From Acidimicrobiales bacterium (GTDB lineage Bacteria; Actinomycetota; Acidimicrobiia; Acidimicrobiales; Ilumatobacteraceae): a stretch of 16,118 nucleotides of DNA. A program made the position numbers and the translations under genes. Location of the stretch: NCBI GenBank assembly GCA_030830415.1, contig JAURNB010000103.1:1-16118 (forward strand), written 5' to 3'. The notes under the pieces were generated by a model. It saw only the letters and a program-made list of their open reading frames with translations. It did not search any database and was not told the DNA's origin. Shown here one piece after another: positions 1 through 7,941 of this stretch. The stretch's first letter is position 1; the number at the start of each line of letters is the position of its first letter.

Positions 1-3
1 ACC

Positions 4-645
4 GTGACTACTTCCTCATTTCGCGCCGTTTTCTGGGACTTCGGAGGGGTCATTTTGTCGAGTCCTTTCGATGCTTTTTTGCAATATGAGGCCCAAAAAG
101 GGCTCCCCGAGGGCTTTTTGCGCTCTGTGAACGCCACCAACCCCGATGCCAATGCCTGGGCTCTGCTCGAGCGCAATGAGGTCTCGCCACGCGACTTCGA
201 TGCTCTTTTCCTCGCGGAAAGCACTGCCCTTGGCCACCCGGTCCCCGGAGCCGACGTTCTAAAACTCCTTGCCGGCGAGATTCGCCCCGCGATGGTGCAG
301 GCCCTCGACACCGTCAAGGCAGCTGGTTACGCCATGGCTTGTCTCACCAACAATGTGGTGGGTGGCGATGGTGCAACGCCCGAGCGACGTGCAGCAGTAG
401 CGGCTGTGATGGCGCGTTTCGATGCTGTCATTGAAAGCAGCAAAGTGGGCTGTCGCAAACCCGAAACACGGTTCTATGAAATTGCGTGTGAAACCCTGCA
501 GGTGTCGCCGCATGAATGCGTGTTTCTTGACGACCTCGGTGTGAACTTGAAACCTGCAGCAGCGATGGGCATGCACACCATCAAGGTCATCAACCCCGAC
601 GATGCGCTTGCAGCTCTGAGCGCAGCTCTACTACTGGAGCTTTAA
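4..645 (+). CDS. HAD-family hydrolase (HAD-IA, ACAD10/YihX-like)
   Basis: This 213-residue protein is probably a soluble cytoplasmic phosphohydrolase of the haloacid dehalogenase superfamily. Motif I is WDFGGV (residues 11-16), with Asp12 as the likely nucleophile. Motif II is the Thr in LTNN (114-117), motif III the Lys in CRKPE (Lys152), and motif IV the acidic pair in FLDDLG (Asp176-Asp177). Residues ~20-95 form a small helical cap. The usual second Asp of motif I (DxD) is Gly14. That is also the case in E. coli YihX and in ACAD10-type HAD domains, so it need not mean loss of activity. The GTG start lies 3 bp from the window edge, so no ribosome-binding site can be seen and a longer upstream start is possible. 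The gene converges on kgd with 7 bp between stop codons. The family is clear but the substrate is unknown. Confidence 0.85.
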   Translation: MTTSSFRAVFWDFGGVILSSPFDAFLQYEAQKGLPEGFLRSVNATNPDANAWALLERNEVSPRDFDALFLAESTALGHPVPGADVLKLLAGEIRPAMVQALDTVKAAGYAMACLTNNVVGGDGATPERRAAVAAVMARFDAVIESSKVGCRKPETRFYEIACETLQVSPHECVFLDDLGVNLKPAAAMGMHTIKVINPDDALAALSAALLLEL

Positions 646-652
646 AGCAGCT

Positions 653-3600
653 TTATTTCCAGGCGTCGAGTGCGCCGTCCATGAGGTCAGCAAGTTCTTG
701 TTGGTGAATAGCCATGGAACCAGTTGCAGGACTACCCGACTCAACACGAGCCACATGACGCAGGTCGTAACCACGCTCTTTGAGGCGCCAAATGCGGTGC
801 TCAACGAAGTGCCACGGCCCCATGTTCTCTGGCTCTTCTTGTAGCCATACCAACTCTTCGGCATTCGGATACTTTTCGATTTCCGCAACGAGTTGGTCGA
901 GTGGGAACGGGTACAACTGTTCAATACGAACAACGGCAACAGGCGCATTGCGCTTGGTGCGTTCCGACATTGCGTCCCACGCAACCTTGCCACTACAAAT
1001 GACAACACGTTTCACCGTTTCGGCAGCAGGAGCAGCGACATCGCCCAGCACTTCTTCAAATGAGCCATGAGTGAAGTCTTCAATTTTTGAACGACTTTCC
1101 TTCATGCGCAATGGTTGCTTCGGTGTGAAGACAACAAGTGGCTTGCGCATGTCACGACGCACTTGACGACGCAACAAGTGGAAATACTGCGCAGCGGTGG
1201 TGGCATTGCACACCTGGATGTTGTCTTCAGCACACAACTGCAAGAAGCGCTCAATACGAGCCGATGAGTGCTCTGGGCCTTGCCCCTCGTAGCCATGTGG
1301 CAGCAACATCACGAGACCGTTTTGTTGACCCCATTTATCTTCAGCAGCAACGATGTATTGGTCGATCACGATTTGAGCACCGTTGACGAAGTCGCCAAAC
1401 TGTGCTTCCCAAGCAACAAGTGCGTCGTGGTTGGCATGTGCGTACCCATACTCAAATCCGAGTGCGCCGTATTCCGACAACAACGAGTCGTACACCCAGA
1501 AATTGGCTTTGTCGGTCGGAAGTTCAGCAAGAGGAACCCAGTTCCGCTCATTTTCGTAGTCAATGAGAGCGGCGTGACGCTGACTGAATGTTCCACGACG
1601 CGTGTCTTCGCCAGTGAGGCGCACACTTGTACCTTCAAGCAATAGCGAGCCGATGGCGAACGCTTCACCAACTGCCCACTCCACTTCACCTTCTTCGCGG
1701 AAGGTCTTTTCGCGCAACTCAAACTGCTTTGCGAGTTTGGGGTGAGGCGTAAACCCTTCGGGGTACTGCGTGAGCTTGGCAAAAATGGTTTCGATGACTG
1801 ATCGATCGACGCCGGTGTTGACGTGAGGAACCACACCTGCAGGCAACGGTGGCTTCGGTGCCTTAATAGGCGCAGGAGCATGTGCACGCGTTTCATCGAG
1901 CGCCGACTGCAACTTGCTTTGGTAGTCGAGCAGGTGCTGCTCTGCTTGGTCAACCGTAATGTCGCCACGCTTCACGAGTGTTTCTACATACATCTTGCGT
2001 GAACTGCGATGCTCGGCAATGGCCTTGTACATGAGTGGCTGTGTGTAGCTTGGGTCGTCACCTTCGTTGTGGCCCAAACGGCGATAACCAATGAGGTCGA
2101 TGACCACATCTTTGTGGAACTTTTGGCGATAGTCGTACGCAATTTTTGCAACGCGCACGCAAGCTTCTGGGTCGTCTCCATTGACATGGAAAATAGGTGC
2201 CTGCACCGTTTTGGCAACATCGCTTGAGTACACCGACGAACGTGAGAACTGCGGAGCTGTAGTGAAACCGATTTGGTTGTTGATGATGAGGTGAATGGTT
2301 CCGCCGACGCGATAGCCACTGAGGTCGCTCATTGCCAAACATTCAGCAACTAAACCTTGGCCAGCAAATGCTGCATCGCCGTGAATGAGTAGTGGCAAAA
2401 CGCTAAACGCAAGTGGCGGGTTAATGCCGTCTTGTGCAGCGCGCACCATACCCATCACGATGGGGTCAACTGTTTCCAAGTGGCTGGGGTTTGCAGCAAG
2501 TTCGATGTCGATGACATCGCCTTCAGCAGAGGTGAATTTACCGTGAGCACCCAGGTGGTACTTCACGTCGCCAGAGCCTTGAACCGAATCGGGCTTGATG
2601 TGGCCTTCGAATTCTTTGAAAATTTGGTCGTAGCTCTTCCCCACTACGTTGGCCAATACATTCAAACGACCACGGTGCGACATACCAATAACGGCGCCGT
2701 CGAGATGCTCTGCAGCAGCGGCCGACAAAATGGTGTCGATGACTGGGATTGCCGTTTCACAACCGTCGAGGCCAAAACGCTTTGTACCCACGTACTTTGT
2801 GGCGAGGAACTTTTCGAATGCTTCTGCAGCGTTGAGACGCTCCATAATGCGGTTTTTTTGCGACAACGACGGCTTGAAGGTGACCCCTTCCAAACGAGCC
2901 TGCAACCAACGCTGCTCTTCAGTGTTTTGGATATGCATGTACTCAATACCGATGGTGCTGCAATAGGTTTCGCGCAACACCGATAACAAGTCGCCGAGTT
3001 CTTGACGGTCGACGCCGCCAACACCACCGGTGAGGAACGAACGCTCGAGGTCCCAAATGGTGAGCCCGTATGTTGCGGGGTCGAGCTCGGCAGGAAGTAC
3101 TGGCTCTTTCCAACGCAATGGGTCGAGGTCGGCCATGAGATGACCGCGCACTCGGTGCGCGCGAATGATGTTTGCCACCTGCATTTGCTTGTGCAACATT
3201 TGTTCTTCGGTGTCAGATGCATTGTTATCGGTACGCCACTGCTCTGCCTTATAAGGAACACCAAGGCTTTCAAAAATGTCGTCGTAGAACGCATGTTGCC
3301 CAATGAGCAACTCATGCACACGCTTTAAGAACATGCCGCTTTCGGCACCTTGGATAATGCGGTGGTCGTAAGTGCTGGTGATCGTCACTACTTTGGAAAC
3401 ACCCAACTTCGACAGTGCACGCTCATCGCTGCCTTGAAATTCAGCTGGGTAATCAATTGAACCCACGCCAACAATGACACCTTGCCCAGGCATGAGGCGC
3501 GGAACCGACTGAACGGTGCCGATGGTGCCAGGGTTGGTGAGAGTAATGGTGGCGCCCTGGAAGTCGGTGACGGCAAGTTTGTTGGTTTTTACTTTGCGCA

Positions 3601-4276
3601 CGAGTTCTTCATAAGAGTTGAGGAAGTCGGCAAAGCTCAACCCACCGGTATTACGCAAAACAGGAACAACAAGCGTGCGTGAACCATCTGATTTCGCTAC
3701 GTCAACGGCCAAGCCCATATTGACTTCAGGGTTACGAATGATTTGTGGTGCACCTGCGTCGTCGGTGGCATAACTGTTGTTCATTGCAGGCACAGCATCG
3801 GCAATTGCTCGCACAATGGCATATCCAATGATGTGCGTGAAACTCACTTTGCCCATTCCACCGCGGCTCATGTATGAGTTGATGGCGCGACGGTTGACTT
3901 CTAAAAGTCGAGCAGGAACATTGCGAAAACTTGTTGCAGTAGGAACAGTCAAACTGCGTTCCATGTTGGCAACAATTGCAGCGCCAGAACCACGAATGGG
4001 TTCTGGAGGTGTTGCTGAAGTTGTTGGGGTTACTGCAGGCTTGGCAGCAGGGGCGCTATCGCCAGACACGACTGGGGCACTCGCTACTGGTGCGGCGTTT
4101 TGTGTCACACCTGGCACCGCACCGGCATGGCCTGGCACGTAGTCGGTGAAAAATTCACGCCATGTGTCGGACACCGCTGTGGGGTCGATCCGGAATTGTT
4201 CGTACATCTCATCGACGAGCCAGGAGTTCGGACCAAAGACGTCTTGCGGGGAGGAGGGGTTGCTGTTCGGCATCAT
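653..4276 (-). CDS. kgd: Multifunctional 2-oxoglutarate dehydrogenase/decarboxylase (fused E2-E1, Kgd)
   Basis: This is the actinobacterial single-chain enzyme that converts 2-oxoglutarate to succinyl-CoA in the TCA cycle, working with the lipoyl subunit of a shared E2p and with E3. Residues 1-46 carry the conserved N-terminal segment (WLVDEMYEQFR). A Pro/Ala-rich linker follows (~50-95). The acyltransferase catalytic domain (~95-335) ends in YDHRIIQGAESG, with catalytic His305. The thiamine-diphosphate E1 region takes up the rest and includes SHRGRLNVL, HLGAHGKF and the GDAAF...IINNQIGF cofactor motif (~633-671). There is no lipoyl domain, as expected for this family. The length is ~1207 residues, against about 1230 in mycobacteria. 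I chose the ATG at 4276; the adjacent ATG at 4273 is equally possible. An in-frame ATG at 4348 would add 24 residues with no family similarity. GAGGGG and GAAGAG lie upstream of the chosen start at long spacing (18 and 11 nt). The family assignment is very secure. Confidence 0.97.
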   Translation of the reverse strand: MMPNSNPSSPQDVFGPNSWLVDEMYEQFRIDPTAVSDTWREFFTDYVPGHAGAVPGVTQNAAPVASAPVVSGDSAPAAKPAVTPTTSATPPEPIRGSGAAIVANMERSLTVPTATSFRNVPARLLEVNRRAINSYMSRGGMGKVSFTHIIGYAIVRAIADAVPAMNNSYATDDAGAPQIIRNPEVNMGLAVDVAKSDGSRTLVVPVLRNTGGLSFADFLNSYEELVRKVKTNKLAVTDFQGATITLTNPGTIGTVQSVPRLMPGQGVIVGVGSIDYPAEFQGSDERALSKLGVSKVVTITSTYDHRIIQGAESGMFLKRVHELLIGQHAFYDDIFESLGVPYKAEQWRTDNNASDTEEQMLHKQMQVANIIRAHRVRGHLMADLDPLRWKEPVLPAELDPATYGLTIWDLERSFLTGGVGGVDRQELGDLLSVLRETYCSTIGIEYMHIQNTEEQRWLQARLEGVTFKPSLSQKNRIMERLNAAEAFEKFLATKYVGTKRFGLDGCETAIPVIDTILSAAAAEHLDGAVIGMSHRGRLNVLANVVGKSYDQIFKEFEGHIKPDSVQGSGDVKYHLGAHGKFTSAEGDVIDIELAANPSHLETVDPIVMGMVRAAQDGINPPLAFSVLPLLIHGDAAFAGQGLVAECLAMSDLSGYRVGGTIHLIINNQIGFTTAPQFSRSSVYSSDVAKTVQAPIFHVNGDDPEACVRVAKIAYDYRQKFHKDVVIDLIGYRRLGHNEGDDPSYTQPLMYKAIAEHRSSRKMYVETLVKRGDITVDQAEQHLLDYQSKLQSALDETRAHAPAPIKAPKPPLPAGVVPHVNTGVDRSVIETIFAKLTQYPEGFTPHPKLAKQFELREKTFREEGEVEWAVGEAFAIGSLLLEGTSVRLTGEDTRRGTFSQRHAALIDYENERNWVPLAELPTDKANFWVYDSLLSEYGALGFEYGYAHANHDALVAWEAQFGDFVNGAQIVIDQYIVAAEDKWGQQNGLVMLLPHGYEGQGPEHSSARIERFLQLCAEDNIQVCNATTAAQYFHLLRRQVRRDMRKPLVVFTPKQPLRMKESRSKIEDFTHGSFEEVLGDVAAPAAETVKRVVICSGKVAWDAMSERTKRNAPVAVVRIEQLYPFPLDQLVAEIEKYPNAEELVWLQEEPENMGPWHFVEHRIWRLKERGYDLRHVARVESGSPATGSMAIHQQELADLMDGALDAWK

Positions 4277-4357
4277 TTTCAATCGTACTCTTCGCCCCTC
4301 GCCTCGGCAGTCTTCAAATGACGAGTGGCACAGAAAGTCCCTTTTCACGCACCCCTA

Positions 4358-4387
4358 TGGACATCGTCAAGATTCCACTTGTAGAGT
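4358..4387 (+). promoter_or_regulatory. Candidate leaderless promoter of the cupredoxin gene
   Basis: TGGACA (4358-4363, five of six matches to TTGACA) is followed after 18 bp by TAGAGT (4382-4387, fits TANNNT). The -10 element ends 6 bp before the ATG at 4394, so transcription would start at or next to the start codon. There is no Shine-Dalgarno sequence there, which suits leaderless translation, a common mode in actinobacteria. This is inferred from sequence only. Confidence 0.4.
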
Positions 4388-4393
4388 TTTCCT

Positions 4394-4783
4394 ATGACCC
4401 CTCGCCTTTCGTTGCGTACCGTTTTTGCCGCCCTCATCGCTGTTTCTGCCTTGTCGGCCTGTGGCGGTGGATCCTCTGCCCCAGCCGAAACCATTCCGGC
4501 CGATGCGGGGCTCGTGGTGAAGTCCATCCAGAGCATCCGCTTCGATGCAAGTGAGTACTCAGCGACAGCTGGCGATATCAAAGTTGCATTCTTCAACGAA
4601 GACACAGTTCGCCACACGTTGCTCGTCGTTCAAGATGGTGTCAAGGTTCCCGACTTCAAACTCGTCACTGCCGAAAAGGGTGCACTCGACGTAGGAAACA
4701 TCAATTTGGCTGCCGGTAGCTACACCCTCATTTGCGATGTACCTGGCCACCAAAACATGAAAGCAAACTTGACCGTTAGCTAG
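4394..4783 (+). CDS. Cupredoxin-domain (blue copper) lipoprotein
   Basis: This 129-residue exported protein is probably a small electron carrier or copper-binding protein anchored to the outer face of the membrane. An N-terminal signal segment (residues ~5-22) ends in a lipobox LSAC with Cys23, followed by GGGSS. The mature part is a single beta-rich cupredoxin domain. All four type 1 copper ligands appear to be present: His74 (VRHTLL), Cys114, His119 and Met122 (ICDVPGHQNM). The Cys-His-Met spacing is C-x4-H-x2-M, shorter than the C-x4-H-x4-M I expect in many relatives. It is divergent from kgd. Its last 8 bp overlap the 3' end of the molybdopterin oxidoreductase gene on the other strand. 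The physiological partner is unknown; exchange with the respiratory chain is an inference. Confidence 0.88.
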   Translation: MTPRLSLRTVFAALIAVSALSACGGGSSAPAETIPADAGLVVKSIQSIRFDASEYSATAGDIKVAFFNEDTVRHTLLVVQDGVKVPDFKLVTAEKGALDVGNINLAAGSYTLICDVPGHQNMKANLTVS

Positions 4784-6932
4784 CAGGCACTGCGCGCAAC
4801 GCCACCGGAATTGCGCTCATCACAGGAATACCCGTAATGGGGTCGTATCCGCTTTGCAGGTCGATGAGAGCTCCCGTTGTTGAACCCACCACCGCTAGGT
4901 CATTTGGGGTATCGGGCAGACCACCCCATGCATGGGCAAGTGACACCATGCCACGACGCACATCGTCGGCCGATTTCACCACAGCTTTAATTGAGCCTTT
5001 TGGCGAAGCAACTTCAATCGTGTCGCCATCGGCAATACCCAATTCAGCAAGGTCTAATGAGTTGACGTGAGCAAAGTTCGTGCCCTCGCGCGCGCGCAAT
5101 TTTTCTACTTCGCGGCCCGATGAGTTGAACACGCTCTTCAAACGCCGCGTGGTCATGCGGAAGGTATGCACCTCGGGGTCAAAACCATGAATGACCGCAC
5201 CAGATGACGACTCGCGGAATACATCGAGCATCTCTTCGGCAATTCCTGCAGGAACCATTTCCAACCGCGCCTGGCTCGTTGGGTCTGCAGGCTGAACAGT
5301 GGTGATGTATTCAGGGAAAAGATGCCCGCCCACATGTTTGCGTAACTCCGCAAGTGGCAACTTTGCTTTTGCATAAATGAGATCAAGCACATCGTCACCG
5401 GTGATGTGCATTCCTGGCGTGATGTCTCCACCTGGCATCTTGATGGTGATACCGAGTCGTGCCGCAACCTCGGTGTAGACCTGCCACTCTTGGCGAATGT
5501 CGCCGCGCATTTCTAAAATAGCTGGCGTGTAGTGCTGATAAGGCTGATCGAACCAACGGTCGATAGTTGTAGGCACATCGGGTCGTTCCAAACTCAACGT
5601 GCTGGCAATGACGTAGTGGGCAAGTTGCGCAGATGGCGACACATGCACATCCATGAGTACATGCAAGTCGAGAGCGCGCAGTGCCTCCACAGTGGTGCGT
5701 TGGTCTGGCCACGACACCACGGGGTTTCCACCCAAAGTAAAGAGCGCACGAATTTGGCCTTCGCCTTCGAGCAAAATTTCTTCAGCAAGCGTCGACGTGG
5801 CTGCTTGCCCGCGCTGCATATAGATGTCACGCATGCGCGACTTCGAGCCCTTTGTGAGCATCTCTGGCTTCGGAGGAATCACTCCTGCGCGAATTTGCCC
5901 GGGAGGAGTCATGAGACCACCTGGGTTGTACATCGTTTCGCCTTCACGGTTGTAACGACCACACAAGGTGTTCAAAACCAACACCAAGTGCTCGGTGAGC
6001 GACGAGTGTGGCGCCATGTCGGGACCAGTTCCGGTGGTTACTGCCCCGCGTGGACCTTCTGCGAACTTTTTGGCCGCAGTAACAATGAGTTCTTTTTCGA
6101 CACCCGCACGCTGACTGACATAGTCGAGAGTAAATGGATCGACGGCGATGCGCAGCTCGTCGAGGCCATTGACGTATCGACCACAAAAATCTTTGTCGTA
6201 TGAATCGGTCGCAAGAATTTGGCGAATGATGCCTGCGAGCAACGTGGGGTCTTCACCCGCACGTACCGGCAAATACAAATCGGCGTAGTGCGCTACTTCG
6301 GTGAATCGAGGGTCGATCACAATGAGAAAGAGACCACGTTCTTTTGCTTGACGCAAGCGCACGAGCGGGTTGAACCCAGGGATACCGCCGGGGTATCCAA
6401 ATGTGCTCACCAATGTGTTGCACCCAATCACCATGGCAACATCGGCAGTTTCAAAACCCTGCACACCTGCGGCCCATGCACCATGACGCAGTGGCGCAAT
6501 TGCCTTGCCTGGTTGGTCGATAGATGATGAGGTGTAAAAACTTTCCGAACCAATTGCATTGTGGAATGCCGCAGCAATGGGAAGGCCCGTTGCGTTTTGA
6601 TACGCAGCAGTTCCGCAGTAGGTAGCAATGGCACGTGGCCCGTACTTTTCAAGAATGCCTGCCAACTTGTCGGCAATTTCATCGAAAGCAACGTTGGTGT
6701 CGATGGGGTTCAGTACATCGCCGGTGCGCTTTAAGCTGGCGCGCAAACGACCGGGGTGCTCGTGTTGGCCACCTAAGTTACGACCCTTCACACACGTGTA
6801 CCCCTCGTACATCGGGTCGTCTTGCACACCATGAACGGCAAGTACCGCATTACTCACGGTGTCGACATCAACATCAATTGCGCAGCCCGCGTGACAGAAC
6901 CGGCAAAAACTACGACGTGTTTCAATGCTCAT
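4776..6932 (-). CDS. Molybdopterin-dependent oxidoreductase (MopB/BisC superfamily catalytic subunit)
   Basis: This 718-residue protein is a molybdenum/tungsten bis-pterin enzyme of the DMSO-reductase superfamily. A 4Fe-4S site sits at the N terminus: Cys10, Cys13, Cys17 and Cys47 (C-x2-C-x3-C-x29-C). Central cofactor-binding domains follow (~60-560, including VIGCNTL at 168-174 and LFTLGGNPV). A C-terminal beta-barrel dinucleotide-binding domain starts near 600 and includes VNSLDLAELGIADGD and SLAHAWGG. Where formate dehydrogenases and NapA carry a Mo-ligating Sec or Cys (near residue 140), this protein reads SSSIDQPGK (135-143), with no Cys. There is no Tat signal, so it should be cytoplasmic. 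The ATG is supported by AAGGGGG four bases upstream. It lies 36 bp downstream of the dioxygenase gene, probably in one operon. No electron-transfer subunit is adjacent. It could act as an oxidoreductase or, like acetylene hydratase, as a non-redox enzyme; the substrate is unknown. Confidence 0.9.
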   Translation of the reverse strand: MSIETRRSFCRFCHAGCAIDVDVDTVSNAVLAVHGVQDDPMYEGYTCVKGRNLGGQHEHPGRLRASLKRTGDVLNPIDTNVAFDEIADKLAGILEKYGPRAIATYCGTAAYQNATGLPIAAAFHNAIGSESFYTSSSIDQPGKAIAPLRHGAWAAGVQGFETADVAMVIGCNTLVSTFGYPGGIPGFNPLVRLRQAKERGLFLIVIDPRFTEVAHYADLYLPVRAGEDPTLLAGIIRQILATDSYDKDFCGRYVNGLDELRIAVDPFTLDYVSQRAGVEKELIVTAAKKFAEGPRGAVTTGTGPDMAPHSSLTEHLVLVLNTLCGRYNREGETMYNPGGLMTPPGQIRAGVIPPKPEMLTKGSKSRMRDIYMQRGQAATSTLAEEILLEGEGQIRALFTLGGNPVVSWPDQRTTVEALRALDLHVLMDVHVSPSAQLAHYVIASTLSLERPDVPTTIDRWFDQPYQHYTPAILEMRGDIRQEWQVYTEVAARLGITIKMPGGDITPGMHITGDDVLDLIYAKAKLPLAELRKHVGGHLFPEYITTVQPADPTSQARLEMVPAGIAEEMLDVFRESSSGAVIHGFDPEVHTFRMTTRRLKSVFNSSGREVEKLRAREGTNFAHVNSLDLAELGIADGDTIEVASPKGSIKAVVKSADDVRRGMVSLAHAWGGLPDTPNDLAVVGSTTGALIDLQSGYDPITGIPVMSAIPVALRAVPAS

Positions 6933-6936
6933 GTAT

Positions 6937-6943
6937 CCCCCTT
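6937..6943 (-). promoter_or_regulatory. Ribosome-binding site of the molybdopterin oxidoreductase gene
   Basis: On the minus strand AAGGGGG lies 4 nt before the ATG at 6932. This strong Shine-Dalgarno match fixes the start and allows separate initiation within the putative two-gene operon. Confidence 0.75.
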
Positions 6944-6968
6944 GACAATTTCACTGCTCAAAGAAACA

Positions 6969-7841
6969 CTAGGCGATTTCGTGGGGCTCACTTTCGTCGA
7001 GACCCATGCCAAGAACAACATCTTCATAGTCAATGGTCCATAAACGCCCTGAGTTCACAGAGTCGGCTTCATAGCAACGCCAGCCCAAGCGCCTTTGCAC
7101 CTCCGGGCTGAACTTCCGCACAATCTCCCAAGGGTTCGCAATGGGCAGGGCCTCTTCGGGCGTCAGCCAGCCCACAACATGCGATACATGCATTCCCATG
7201 CGCCAGTTGTCTACCGAGGTATTTGCCCCGCCGCCGTGCAATGTACGACCGGCGTACAGAAGTCCGCTGCCCGGCGCCATCTCGGCGTGCTCCACAAGGT
7301 GGTCACACGACCTATCGGAGAAGTCTGACCACAGGTGGCTACCTGTCACCACATTGGTCGCGCCGTTTTCCTTGGTGAACTCGCCAAGGGCAAGCATCCA
7401 ACTCACGGTCACTTCAGGTGATTCTGGAGTTTCAAAAAATGGCCAGTTGTTCACGTCGCGGTGCAGCACCTGTGCATTTTCTCCGGGGCCAATCACCATC
7501 ATTTGCGCCGAGTTCAACCACCAGTCAACTGCATTGCCTAATAGCAGTTCATTACTGATTGCCGTCATGAGCGGATGCGTGAGCACTTCAATAAATGCCG
7601 GGCTGCGCTGTGCGAGTCGCCCAAAACGTTTTGTGTTCGTACCCCAAAATTTTTCCACGATCGGGTCGCCGCTGCGTGTGCCCGCATGCATGTTCTGAGT
7701 AACAGTGTCGAGGTCGGCGCGCAGTCGCTGCACCAGATCGTTCGACAAAAGGTTTGCCACGATGACAGCGCCATCGCGCTCCATCACACTCAGAATCTCA
7801 CCCAATGATGCGGTGGACTCCAGCGTTACTACTGCACTCAT
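6969..7841 (-). CDS. Phytanoyl-CoA dioxygenase (PhyH) family oxygenase
   Basis: This 290-residue protein belongs to the Fe(II)/2-oxoglutarate-dependent PhyH-like dioxygenases. Such enzymes hydroxylate a substrate while converting 2-oxoglutarate to succinate and CO2. The iron-binding triad is visible: His127 and Asp129 in LHRDVNNWP, and His202 in GRTLHGGGANTS. Arg214 (NWRMGMHVS) is the likely 2-oxoglutarate carboxylate anchor. VVTGSH (164-169) matches the usual strand before the distal histidine. I chose the ATG at 7841, with a weak GAGAG three bases upstream. A TTG at 7853 would extend it by 4 residues but has no ribosome-binding site. The molybdopterin oxidoreductase starts 36 bp downstream, so the two are probably co-transcribed. 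The substrate cannot be deduced; relatives act on fatty acyl-CoAs, halogenation targets and small metabolites. Confidence 0.88.
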   Translation of the reverse strand: MSAVVTLESTASLGEILSVMERDGAVIVANLLSNDLVQRLRADLDTVTQNMHAGTRSGDPIVEKFWGTNTKRFGRLAQRSPAFIEVLTHPLMTAISNELLLGNAVDWWLNSAQMMVIGPGENAQVLHRDVNNWPFFETPESPEVTVSWMLALGEFTKENGATNVVTGSHLWSDFSDRSCDHLVEHAEMAPGSGLLYAGRTLHGGGANTSVDNWRMGMHVSHVVGWLTPEEALPIANPWEIVRKFSPEVQRRLGWRCYEADSVNSGRLWTIDYEDVVLGMGLDESEPHEIA

Positions 7842-7890
7842 GGCTCTCAACAATCACTGGGGAATGATCACCGTAACAGGTGGAATAAAC

Positions 7891-7922
7891 AAAAAACCCC
7901 CGGCCGTAGCCGAGGGTTTTTT
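7891..7922 (-). terminator. Intrinsic terminator of the PuuD-like membrane protein gene
   Basis: Two 8-base arms (7897-7904 and 7909-7916) flank a 4-base loop (7905-7908), with an A6 tract on one side and a T6 tract on the other. Read on the minus strand, CCCTCGGC pairs with GCCGGGGG along its whole length using one G-U wobble, followed by six U. Read on the plus strand, the same position becomes a C-A mismatch. It lies 19 bp after the stop of the gene at 7942-8700, so minus-strand termination is its main role. It also insulates the dioxygenase/molybdoenzyme pair from read-through. Confidence 0.93.
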
Positions 7923-7941
7923 GACTAGAGCGAAAAGTGAA

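Noticed and set aside
634..662. Inverted repeat spanning both stop codons between the HAD gene and kgd (CTGGA/TCCAG outer arms, TAAA/TTTA inner arms)
   Set aside because: The stem is interrupted by mismatches, the inner part is only four A/T pairs, and no U tract follows on either strand. I do not call it a terminator.
1366..3321. Several 100-220 codon frames on both strands inside kgd
   Set aside because: They are overlapped by continuous, strongly conserved Kgd coding sequence. Their Ser/Arg/Thr-rich translations have no recognisable motif or ribosome-binding site.
4277..4348. In-frame ATG at 4348 that would extend kgd by 24 residues
   Set aside because: The extra residues show no resemblance to Kgd N termini, which begin shortly before the WLVDEMY segment. 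The extension would also use most of the divergent promoter region.
5532..6203. 223-codon open frame on the plus strand, antisense to the molybdopterin oxidoreductase
   Set aside because: It lies wholly inside a well-supported gene. Its translation is rich in Cys, His and Arg with no domain-like pattern, as expected for a shadow frame.
7842..7853. TTG start at 7853 for the PhyH-family gene
   Set aside because: No ribosome-binding site or leaderless element precedes it, and the four extra residues are uninformative. The ATG at 7841 is preferred, although its own site is weak.
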